From assembly GCA_964534355.1 (NCBI GenBank), contig CAZHNZ010000001.1, positions 1-64,000 on the forward strand: a DNA stretch of 64,000 bases. The letters are read 5' to 3'. Position numbers and translations under genes: made by a program. Source of the DNA: CAXXIC01 sp964534355 (GTDB taxonomy: Bacteria > Bacteroidota > Bacteroidia > Bacteroidales > UBA7332). The first letter of the stretch is position 1; each line of letters begins with the position of its first letter. Under the pieces are notes generated by a model. It had not been told where the DNA came from. It made no database searches and worked only from the letters and a program-made list of their open reading frames with translations. Shown piece by piece: positions 8,526 through 17,000 of this stretch.

Positions 8526-9365
8526 TCAGGCGGTTAATTGTTTTTCTTCGAATCTCAAATAAGCAAAGCAGATCATTCCCGCCACAAATATGAACATCAC
8601 CGGTATGGCAATTTGCGGAAATTCGGCAATAAGCCCATCGCAAATGTGTTGAAACTGTTTATATCCGCGAATATCGGAACCACGCAGATAACCGCCACTG
8701 TGATTATGGTCACACAACGCATCCAACAAAAAATTATTCAGCAGATTCAGGCCAATCAGAAAAACAGCAACCACCGAAAAGAGAGAAAACAGCATGTGGT
8801 TTCTTTTGAAAATCAGATAGCCCGTGAAAACAAAAACAGTGCTCATCGCATATTGCAGGTAAGTGACCGCATCCATAGATTTCACTACGCTGAGCATCGT
8901 TGACTCGCTATCGAAAACCCAATTGCCCATCACAAAATCGAACAACCAGGCCACCGACCAGAAAAACAGAAACGGAACGACCAGTGCCGACAACAGCAAA
9001 AAGAGAAACTTCTCCACCTTCAAAGCCGGTATCTGCATAAAGAAGCGGCCCTTTCGTTTACCCGTCATCTCATCGAATGTCAAAGAGATTTGCATCAGCG
9101 AGAAAACAACAGCACCGATTATCAACGCAAAGAGATTTAAAGCACTCATAGAGCGGTTAATCATCATATCTGTTTGATTTTTGCCTTGTTTCAATTGCTC
9201 TGCCACGATTAATTTATTAGCATATTCGACAGAGTGATACCAATAGCTGATGCCCACGAGGAACAGCACCGCAACCAACCAATAGATAAGTTGCTGCTTT
9301 TTTTTCTCTGCCCAATAGCGGGCAATTATTCCGCCAAAGCGGTTTATATCAAATGTTTCGTTCAT
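8526..9365 (-). CDS. ABC-2-type membrane protein, paralog D
   Basis: 279 residues, about six spans. It has the start MNETFDINRFGGIIARYWAE, the loop QIPALKVEKFLFLLLSALVV and the end YLRFEEKQLTA. It is closest to paralog A (QIPASKMEKFIFLLL, GLRFYEKELKV): both have a larger extracytoplasmic loop between the first two spans and end in LRFxEKxL. These shared positions indicate duplication inside the operon. It begins four bases before the stop of paralog C's neighbour region, with almost no spacer. Confidence 0.75.
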   Translation of the reverse strand: MNETFDINRFGGIIARYWAEKKKQQLIYWLVAVLFLVGISYWYHSVEYANKLIVAEQLKQGKNQTDMMINRSMSALNLFALIIGAVVFSLMQISLTFDEMTGKRKGRFFMQIPALKVEKFLFLLLSALVVPFLFFWSVAWLFDFVMGNWVFDSESTMLSVVKSMDAVTYLQYAMSTVFVFTGYLIFKRNHMLFSLFSVVAVFLIGLNLLNNFLLDALCDHNHSGGYLRGSDIRGYKQFQHICDGLIAEFPQIAIPVMFIFVAGMICFAYLRFEEKQLTA

Positions 9366-9369
9366 AGTG

Positions 9370-10008
9370 TTACTTTTTAATTCGGGTTATAACAATTCGT
9401 TTGAGTTCAAATAAAGATATTGTCAGCGCGATTAAAATTACTGCTGAATAAAACAGATTCCGGTAGAAGAAAAACATATCCATTTCTCCGAAATAAGAAC
9501 GGATTGTCTTGTCGGAAATTAACGTACCAATCATTATAATCATAAACAGTATATATGCCATGAAACCATTCATATGGATTTGCACCCGTAGGGCAAAAAG
9601 CACAACAAACATCAAGACGTAGAGAATAATCGCCTGGATATCCAACGCGATATCTACAACCATCGACGGGAAAAGCAGGGTGATAATTCGGATTAACAAC
9701 ACTATAATCAACAATTCAATAGTCGGATATAGTATTGCCTTCGTCACCAACGCCGCGAACTTCTCGTGGCCGGTGGCCGGTAGCAATAGAAATCGGGACA
9801 AATCGCTTCTACTCATCATCGCACTAAATGCAATCCAATTCGCACCTCCAAATATTGGGCAAATAAATGGGGACAGATTATTCGTTTTACCAATGAAAAA
9901 GATGACAACCATAATAAGAGACAAGAAAGCTCCCCCAATCAATGATTTTTTTAAATACAATGGTCTGACTAACGCGATATAGCGGTTTATATCAAATGAT
10001 TCTTTCAT
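9370..10008 (-). CDS. ABC-2-type membrane protein, paralog C
   Basis: 212 residues from the ATG at 10008, which gives the common start MKESFDINRYIALVRPLYLK. The ATG at 10020 would add four residues and overlap the preceding gene. About six spans; loop LLPATGHEKFAALV. It is shorter than its relatives: the loop after span 1 is reduced and the C-terminal end (ELKRIVITRIKK) lacks the LRFxEKEL ending. It may be a trimmed copy. It lies four bases before paralog D. Confidence 0.7.
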   Translation of the reverse strand: MKESFDINRYIALVRPLYLKKSLIGGAFLSLIMVVIFFIGKTNNLSPFICPIFGGANWIAFSAMMSRSDLSRFLLLPATGHEKFAALVTKAILYPTIELLIIVLLIRIITLLFPSMVVDIALDIQAIILYVLMFVVLFALRVQIHMNGFMAYILFMIIMIGTLISDKTIRSYFGEMDMFFFYRNLFYSAVILIALTISLFELKRIVITRIKK

Positions 10009-10012
10009 GGTG

Positions 10013-10690
10013 TTATTCATATTTTTTAAATCTACACATTTCGTTTTGTTTAAAGAAATGGTAGGCTAATGCCAGCGATCCCACAGAAAGCAAAGTTGCA
10101 ACCAGCGGATGCGTAGCAATTGACCAGACTTCTGACACAACGGGCATATAAACCTCTTTTCTTTTGAAAAAACCAATTCCAATGGGAATAAGGAAAGAAC
10201 CGAAAATCATCGAAACGCCAAACACCCACCATCTCTGAGGCAAACAATGAGCAAAAAAGGTGACTGATGCTACCAAAAAAACAACCAGATAATCGTGCAT
10301 CGACAATACCCGAAACGAATCGGGAATATACTGAAACAGCCTTGCCAATAGTATGCCACCCTCCATCGCAGTTACCATCACCGACATGGGGATTAATACC
10401 ACACCTATGAGCAGAAACAGATATTTTTCGGCAACTGTTGCAGGCACCAGCAGAAAATCGGCAATGGAACCGTTTGATGTCATTTGTTTGTAGAAATTTG
10501 AGCAGAATGAAATAACAAAGATATAGAGAAGTAAATTCCCTGTATTAGCCTGACTCCTGAAAGCCATTATTTTCACAAACACAAACAATATCACAAAAAC
10601 AGAAAGATAAATAAATTTCCCGTACGACATCCGGGCATTTTGCCAAAGAAGCAGATTCTGAATCCGTTGGCAGCTGAGTGATTCTTTCAT
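10013..10690 (-). CDS. ABC-2-type membrane protein, paralog B
   Basis: 225 residues, about six spans. It is the most divergent of the six: the start is MKESLSCQRIQNLLLWQNAR, without the ARYWAE motif, but the loop LVPATVAEKYLFLLIGVVLI is kept, and the C-terminal end (FKQNEMCRFKKYE) is charged like the others. It follows small paralog A by 12 bases. Function inferred from the family and the operon only. Confidence 0.7.
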   Translation of the reverse strand: MKESLSCQRIQNLLLWQNARMSYGKFIYLSVFVILFVFVKIMAFRSQANTGNLLLYIFVISFCSNFYKQMTSNGSIADFLLVPATVAEKYLFLLIGVVLIPMSVMVTAMEGGILLARLFQYIPDSFRVLSMHDYLVVFLVASVTFFAHCLPQRWWVFGVSMIFGSFLIPIGIGFFKRKEVYMPVVSEVWSIATHPLVATLLSVGSLALAYHFFKQNEMCRFKKYE

Positions 10691-10702
10691 TTGCTGTATT
10701 AT

Positions 10703-11149
10703 TTAATTCTCAAATATTTCGTAATCTTTGATTAATTCATCATTCAGATACGTCTTCTTCAAAAGCGGGAAAGCAAAGTAGATATGATTATTGCTGTCTT
10801 TGGCCGCAAATCGCAACGTATTATCCAGGAACATCGTATCTTTTCTTATTGTACACGCTCTGCAAAATGCAGAAATCAGTGTGGAATCTCCGAAACTAAC
10901 AATCCGGTAGGGATTTGATTTGTTAGAAGCATCAAAATTCTTAAAAAACAGGCTTTTCAGCTGCGATGAATCTGTCAAAACTACCACTCTGATATTTGGT
11001 GCGTTCTTTATGATTTCGGCCACTTTGTCATCACGCCATTGATATTTTGAGTGACAATCAACGGTATATACCATGCTGAACGCAAGTGCCGAAAGATAAG
11101 AGACAACCAGAACCAGCAGAAGTACGGTACTTCTTTTAATTTTCTGCAT
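10703..11149 (-). CDS. Small single-span membrane protein, paralog A
   Basis: 148 residues: a basic start (MQKIKR), one membrane segment (about 8-26), then a soluble domain containing VVVLTDSSQLK (also in paralog B) and ending TYLNDELIKDYE plus four residues. It is the first of three related genes, each placed directly after a membrane-protein gene or the regulator, which suggests that it works with those partners. It starts three bases after the stop of paralog A of the membrane proteins. Function unknown. Confidence 0.75.
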   Translation of the reverse strand: MQKIKRSTVLLLVLVVSYLSALAFSMVYTVDCHSKYQWRDDKVAEIIKNAPNIRVVVLTDSSQLKSLFFKNFDASNKSNPYRIVSFGDSTLISAFCRACTIRKDTMFLDNTLRFAAKDSNNHIYFAFPLLKKTYLNDELIKDYEIFEN

Positions 11150-11152
11150 AAT

Positions 11153-11956
11153 CTATACTTTTAATTCTTTTTCATAAAAACGAAGACCGGCATAGCATAC
11201 CATAAGTGTAAAAAACAGAGCGATAGTCACAGTTGCCGCCAATGGAAAGTCTGCTATAATTCCGTTGCAAAATGGCTCCTGAATGAACGGGAAATGGATG
11301 AAAAATTTTGTTTTGCCAAATGTATTTGTATTTACAAATTCTTCCAGCTGATTAGTCAGCACAAATTCGTTTAGTTGCTTACTTGCAATAATAACGACCA
11401 CAAAGAGTGTCAATGAAATCGCTAAATTGTTCTTTTTCCACACAAAATAGCCGGCGAAGACGATAAAATAGAACAACAGCACAGCGAATATTACGTCGCC
11501 ATCTATCTCTTTAAAAGAATCAAATATGGTATGTGTATGGGCAAATATCCATATCTCCATCATGTTATCTATCAGCCAGGCAATACCTGTTAAGGCAACA
11601 ACCGGCAACACAACAGCAGCCAGCAACAGAAAGATGAATTTCTCCATTTTTGAGGCCGGAATCTGAAAAAACAGGTGTTGCTGATTTTTTGCGGTAATTA
11701 CAGCCAGCACCTGCGTCAACAGCAGTGTGGCTAACAGATAAATCGCAAAAAAAGGAAACGGGCTTTGCGTACTTGAATAGGATACAGAGTTGTTTTCGTG
11801 CAACTGCGTCATTGCATAAAAACTATGGCTTTGGTAGCAAGCCCCCGCAAGAGCAAGTATGGATACACCCGCCATTAGCCTCATCGTATTCCTCATCTCT
11901 GCCCAAAAGCGGGCGAATAAAAGCCCGAGCCTGTGTATATCAAATGATTCTTTCAT
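11153..11956 (-). CDS. ABC-2-type membrane protein, paralog A
   Basis: 267 residues from the ATG at 11956, chosen because it gives the conserved start MKESFDIHRLGLLFARFWAE; the frame runs on to 12016 but that would overlap the preceding gene. About six spans. Loop QIPASKMEKFIFLLLAAVVL; end GLRFYEKELKV. It is the first membrane component in the transcript and the best candidate for the ancestral copy, since both hallmark motifs are complete. Inferred partner of the ATPase at 12897-13727. Confidence 0.75.
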   Translation of the reverse strand: MKESFDIHRLGLLFARFWAEMRNTMRLMAGVSILALAGACYQSHSFYAMTQLHENNSVSYSSTQSPFPFFAIYLLATLLLTQVLAVITAKNQQHLFFQIPASKMEKFIFLLLAAVVLPVVALTGIAWLIDNMMEIWIFAHTHTIFDSFKEIDGDVIFAVLLFYFIVFAGYFVWKKNNLAISLTLFVVVIIASKQLNEFVLTNQLEEFVNTNTFGKTKFFIHFPFIQEPFCNGIIADFPLAATVTIALFFTLMVCYAGLRFYEKELKV

Positions 11957-11981
11957 GGTTTTATTATTAAAAGATTGAATC

Positions 11982-12512
11982 TTATTTTTGATCAACAATC
12001 CTTTGTTTCCGGCCAATAGACCAGTACAATACAGCCCCGATAAATGGGAAGAAAACGATGACCAGTAGCCAAATCAGTTTGTCGGTGGACGAGGAAAATT
12101 TACTTCGTAAAAGGTTGATTGTCGCAACAATGGTAAAGACGAAAAATGCGAGGAAAATAAGTATCTCTATCAGACCTATGAAATGAAAGCCTCTGCCAAT
12201 ACCACTTATGCCTGACGAAACCCGGCATACACCACGACATCCGATCGGGATATTGTTTACCCGCATCGAATCATCCAGGGCCGTCAATGAAGCATAAAAT
12301 TCATCAGCAGATGCCACTTTTACCCGACGGAACTCGCCTTTCGGGTCAGACGTTTTCATCTGAAAGCGTACAAAATCGTCGTTGATATTGACGGACAAAA
12401 TGGAATCGTGGGTGTATAATTGACTGAACTCAGTCTCAGAAATCTCTTTCTCTTTCGCCCCGCACGAGATCAGTGCAATTGCGATTACCAGGTATAATAG
12501 AATTTGCTTCAT
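11982..12512 (-). CDS. Lipoprotein with PLDc_N-like C-terminal membrane hairpin
   Basis: 176 residues from the ATG at 12512. The start MKQILLYLVIAIALISCGAK is a lipoprotein signal with the lipobox cysteine in LISC; an upstream ATG at 12572 would bury it. Residues about 20-85 form a small soluble part (ISETEFSQLYTHDSILSVNI) that recalls the short periplasmic domain of FtsH, a weak resemblance. After about residue 110 two hydrophobic segments follow (IEILIFLAFFVFTIVATINL; WLLVIVFFPFIGAVLYWSIG), the pattern of the phospholipase D N-terminal (PLDc_N) membrane module, without any PLD catalytic domain. It lies between the zinc-ribbon gene and the first permease. Confidence 0.75.
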   Translation of the reverse strand: MKQILLYLVIAIALISCGAKEKEISETEFSQLYTHDSILSVNINDDFVRFQMKTSDPKGEFRRVKVASADEFYASLTALDDSMRVNNIPIGCRGVCRVSSGISGIGRGFHFIGLIEILIFLAFFVFTIVATINLLRSKFSSSTDKLIWLLVIVFFPFIGAVLYWSIGRKQRIVDQK

Positions 12513-12581
12513 GTGATAAATAATATAGTGTACAAAGTTTATTGATTTCATTTTTTTGGGGATCGAAGACATTTACCAATC

Positions 12582-12884
12582 TCACTTTTTAGGCAAAAAG
12601 AACTCCACTTTGCCACACCCGGGACAAGCATACAAATCGAATGACTGACGATTCTCGAAAAGCTCGAATAAATTTCCCAGGACTCCATATTGTGTTCCCT
12701 CGTGAAATCTCGAATTACCGGCAAACTCCATTGCTGTGTTGCACCGCAGACATTTCAAACTGCGATTTTGAGGCTCATCGTCTTCAATATTAACCACTTG
12801 CTTATCCGAAAAGCTGTACATACAACTCCAACAGAGATCAAATGAATCTTCAACTTCTGCGCTGCAATTAGGACATATTTTCAT
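12582..12884 (-). CDS. Small zinc-ribbon protein
   Basis: 100 residues with four CxxC knuckles: CPNC and CWSC near the start, CLRC at about 46-49 and CPGC at about 87-90. Two zinc ribbons are implied. The part between (EFAGNSRFHEGTQYGVLGN) resembles the start of a DUF2007-like or nucleic-acid helicase-free ribbon protein, but I cannot name the family. It has no membrane segment and is likely cytoplasmic. It lies 12 bases after the ATPase gene and 69 bases before the lipoprotein start, so it is in the transporter operon. Confidence 0.75.
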   Translation of the reverse strand: MKICPNCSAEVEDSFDLCWSCMYSFSDKQVVNIEDDEPQNRSLKCLRCNTAMEFAGNSRFHEGTQYGVLGNLFELFENRQSFDLYACPGCGKVEFFLPKK

Positions 12885-12896
12885 AATTCTTTCGAT

Positions 12897-13727
12897 TTAA
12901 TTTTGTCCGAAAATCCGTTTAATCGCCTCTTTGTTACCGATTACCGCATTGAACAACAGCTCCATATCCACTTTGCTGAATTCGCCTTTGGTATTCTCTA
13001 CAACGCCCCATCGGCCTTGTATGCCCGACTCTTCGTAGAGCGGTTGATCCTCTTTCTCCAATGCGCGGAAAGTCAGTTTTTCGGTTATTTCGTCCATCGT
13101 GCCCTGCAGCAAAACGCGGCTGTTGTCCATCACCACCACCGCATCTATCAGGTTGTCGAGGTCGCGCACCTGATGCGTCGAAATCACAATGCAACGCTCT
13201 TCGGTGGCCACCGATGCCATCAGTTTGCGAAATGTGCTCTTCGACGGAATATCCAGCCCGTTAGTCGGCTCGTCCATCAGCAACAGTTTGGTTTGGCAGG
13301 CGAGTGCGAAGGCAATGTAGGCCTTTTTCTTCTGTCCGTGCGACAGTCTGGCCAGGTTATCCTCTTCGCTCACCTCAAACTCGGTCAGGTATCGCTCCAA
13401 CAGCTCTTCGCTAAAATTGGGGTAGAAGGGTTTGTTTACCCGCACAAAATCTTTCAGTTTCATGGCAGGCAGGTTTATTTCGTCGGGCACATAAAAGAGG
13501 TTCGACAAGAAACCGACTTTGCGTTCCATCGGCTTATACTCCATTACCGTACACTCTCCCCCTTTGGGGAATATCAGTCCGCACATCAGGTTGAGCAGGG
13601 TGGTTTTGCCCACACCGTTTTTGCCCAGTAGTCCGTATATATTCCCTGCTTTCATCGACAAATCGATACCCTCAAACAACGGCTTTTTGCGCGTATATGA
13701 GAATTCCAAATCTTTTAAATCAATCAT
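12897..13727 (-). CDS. ABC transporter ATP-binding protein (YtrB/CcmA-like)
   Basis: 276 residues, a single nucleotide-binding domain. Walker A is GKNGVGKT (35-42), the signature is LSHGQ (128-132, with His in place of the usual Gly), Walker B is LLLMDEP (148-154) with the catalytic Glu, and the switch His is H185 in VISTHQ. About 60 extra residues after the core domain are helical. It is the only ATPase of the run and the first gene of the operon, so it probably serves all six membrane proteins. Related Ytr-type systems respond to cell-envelope stress; that role here is inference. Confidence 0.92.
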   Translation of the reverse strand: MIDLKDLEFSYTRKKPLFEGIDLSMKAGNIYGLLGKNGVGKTTLLNLMCGLIFPKGGECTVMEYKPMERKVGFLSNLFYVPDEINLPAMKLKDFVRVNKPFYPNFSEELLERYLTEFEVSEEDNLARLSHGQKKKAYIAFALACQTKLLLMDEPTNGLDIPSKSTFRKLMASVATEERCIVISTHQVRDLDNLIDAVVVMDNSRVLLQGTMDEITEKLTFRALEKEDQPLYEESGIQGRWGVVENTKGEFSKVDMELLFNAVIGNKEAIKRIFGQN

Positions 13728-13759
13728 GGTTTTTCTGCTTTAGTGTGTTAGTTTATTAA

Positions 13760-13779
13760 TACACTGCAAATGTAGTGTA
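13760..13779. promoter_or_regulatory. Palindromic operator candidate over the transporter operon promoter
   Basis: TACACTGCAAATGTAGTGTA: arms TACACT and AGTGTA with eight bases between. On the minus strand the promoter is textbook Bacteroides type: TTTG (13794-13797), 19 bases, TACATTTG (13767-13774). The palindrome fully covers the -7 box, and a further half site AGTGTG lies at 13742-13747. The likely ligand is the GntR regulator at 6104-6493. Confidence 0.7.
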
Positions 13780-13965
13780 AATTATGATTCAAACAAACAT
13801 TTGTACAATTATTTAAAAAAAATAGTTTATATGCGTCGATATTTTCTACAGAATTTTGATTCTCTATTTGTGCATTGATATTTAATGATCGGGATAATGA
13901 ATAGAAAATTGTTGTTTATGTTAAATAACATCCTGTAATTATGCGTTGTAAAACAGTTCCTTCAC

Positions 13966-13973
13966 TATCTTTG
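13966..13973 (+). promoter_or_regulatory. -7 promoter element before the GH43-like gene
   Basis: TATCTTTG matches the Bacteroidota -7 consensus TAnnTTTG, 65 bases before the ATG at 14038. A GTTG upstream (13945-13948) is a weak -33 box with 17-base spacing. The rest of 13780-13965 is AT-rich and I see nothing else in it. Confidence 0.5.
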
Positions 13974-14037
13974 CCGACTAAATAGAGGCACCTTTGGGGC
14001 CATGTCGTTAAATACACTTAATTTATTATCTATCTCT

Positions 14038-17000
14038 ATGAAAACCTTATCTCTTCAGTTTCTGAAAACGGCAGTTGTATCGCTGTTTTTTCTTGTTTCT
14101 ATCGGTTATGCCGTAAGCGCAAAGGCTGCGGCACCCTTTATCGATTTCAATATCGGGGATTCTATTCAGCCCATTCCGTTGGCTACAAACAAGTTTTTCG
14201 ATCCGAATTACTTCATTTGGTGTAGTACTGTGATGAAGGCTAAAGACAATAAGTATTACATGCTTTATTCTCGCTGGCCTAAAACAGACGGCTTCTACTC
14301 GTGGTGCATCACCTGCGAAATCTGTCTGGCTGTTTCCGACAAACCGGGTGGCCCTTTCAAGCATGTCAAAGTGGCTCTGCCCCGTCGGGGCTCTCAGTAT
14401 TGGGATGGTAGCGCTGCACACAATCCGGCGCTTACCTATTACAAAGGTAAATATTACCTCTATTATATGGGCACAAGCTCATCTACTCCGATGACTTTTC
14501 CGGTCAATTCGATGAGTAGCGAGGCCTGGTATAGTTATCGCAATTCGCAACGCATAGGTGTGGCTGTTGCCGATAGTCTGACCGGCGACTGGACCCGCTT
14601 TGACAAGCCGGTGCTCGATGCCGATAAGTCTAGCGATACCAATTACGATTATATGCTGGTTTCCAATCCATCGGGGATTGCCAATGATACCGGTCGGGTT
14701 TTGCTCGTTTACAAACAGGTGGCAAAAGGTACCGACTGGCATGGTGGACAGGTACGGTTTGGCGCTGCTTTTGCCGATTCACCCACAGGGCCTTTTGTGA
14801 AAAGCCCAAAGCCTATCTTTGTATTGCCGGGTACATCTACCATGGTGGCCGAAGATCCCTATCTCTGGTTTCAGGATGGAAACTATTATGCAGTAGTGCG
14901 CGATGTGATTGGTGGTTTTACCGGCGATGGGGGCGGTTTGGCTCTTATGACTTCGGCTAACGGAACCGACTGGCAGGCGGCTGCGCATCCTAAAGTTATT
15001 GGAAGCAAATTTGCCTACGACAATGGCACTATGAGTGCTTCTCAGTTGGAGCGCCCGTGTCTGCTTCATGAAAATGGCCGACCCATCTATCTGTATGGCG
15101 CTACCCGTCAGGATGCGGCTCAAACCAATACGTACAATGTGGCTGTTCCTATTTATTCACCTAAAGGCGTAGTTACCCCCGATGCCATTTCGTTGCGGGC
15201 TAATGGTCGTGTTTCTGTTTCTGGTTCAAATGGTGCCGACAGCACCGGATATCAAACCTTAAGTACGGCTATTGAACGTATCAATGCCAAGAATCAGTCC
15301 GGCAAAAATATTCTGATAACCATCAAAGATACCATTACCGATAATCGGGAAATCAATATAACAGGTAATGCCGGCATGTGGAAATCTTTGACCATTCGTC
15401 CCGAATCGGCTAAAGCGGCGATTTATCTTTCTATTAATACAGCGGTGATGATTCTCAATGGGGTGTCCAATGTAACAATAGATGGTCGTGTGGGCGGCGT
15501 TGGCGAAGCTAAGGATTTGTCAATACAGAATACAGATACCGGTAATTCGCAAACCATTCGTCTGATTAACGATGCCGGCAGCAATGTAATCCGGTATTGC
15601 ATCATCAAAGGCTCTTCTACGGGTGGAACGATTAACTTCTCAACCGGCAAAACCACCGGTAACGACAACAATCTGATCGACAACTGCGAAATTGGCGATG
15701 GAGCTGTTATGCCCCTCAGTGCCATTGTGATGAATGGCTCGAATGGTTCTGCCACGAATGATGGAAACACCATTTCTAACTGTTCAATTTTTAATGTAGG
15801 TGCTTCAATCGCAGCTTCACCGTCGGCAATTAATATTATAGGAAATACCCACGGTACAACGATTGCTAAAAACAATATTTATTGGTCAAAAACGGTTGCC
15901 CAGACTGCTGCGCTCAACTTTTTTGGAATCATTGCCTCAGGCGATGACAATATTATTTCGGATAATGTAATCGGATATCCCAAAGGGGCAGAGGGTCAAA
16001 AATCTGTTTTCACAGGGGCTGTTGCTACCCGCTTTATCGGTATTCAGGCAACAGGTTCTGTTACCGAATCCAAAGCACCGGTTATCAACAACAATACGAT
16101 TGCCAATATTGAGGTCAATAGCAATTCGGTTGGCGATGCTACTGTCGGTATTGTTTCTGCCATTTATGCCAAAGCGTTGGCAAATTCGTATGTCAAAATT
16201 ACAAACAATACCATTCGCAACATCAATCTGAACTATTCCGGTACAAAATCGGGCTCTGTGTATTGGACGCTCACTGGCATTATGTCCTTTGCAGCAGGCA
16301 ATACGATTACCGGCAATATCATCACCGGCCTGAGTGCTGTGGGTACGGCTTCTGACAAGGTAAATATGATTCGGGCTATGCACGTCGACAAAACCTGCAC
16401 GCTGGCGGCCACAGTATCGCAAAATACAATATCGGATATCGTTTCGGGCGATGCCGGTTCTACCGGAGCCAATCAGGCATATGGCGTTTTCTTTGGTGCT
16501 CAGGGTGGGGGGTCTTTTGACAGGAATCTGATTTACAACCTCAAATGTTCTAATAATTTGTCTACTGCCGTCAATTATGGTCTGGTTCTTTACAACTCAT
16601 CCACCACTTCTACGGCTACAACATGGGTCAAAAATAACATGATTCGTCTCGGTGTAGGTGTTGCCGAAGGTTCTGTGTTTAGTGGTATTTATATGCAGGC
16701 CAACTCATCTGCTTCTGCCAAAATAAATGTGTATCACAATTCGATATACATTGGTGGAACAGTTGGAGTGTCTCTTACCGGTCATACGTCAACTTATACC
16801 CGCGCGGTCTCTTCTTCCACAAATGTGGCTGATATGCAAAACAATATCTTCGAAAATCAACGTACGGGTGGTGCCACCGGCATTCATGCAGTTTGCCGTA
16901 TCGCCAATGCAACGGATTTTTCGGCTGCTTATCTTACCAGCAACTCCAATCTCTACAACCATGCTGCTGATGTCAATAAATTTGCATTGGTGGGAACTAC

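Noticed and set aside
12903..13631. 242-codon frame antisense to the ABC ATPase
   Set aside because: The ATPase has all motifs intact on the other strand; this is a mirror effect of its codon use.
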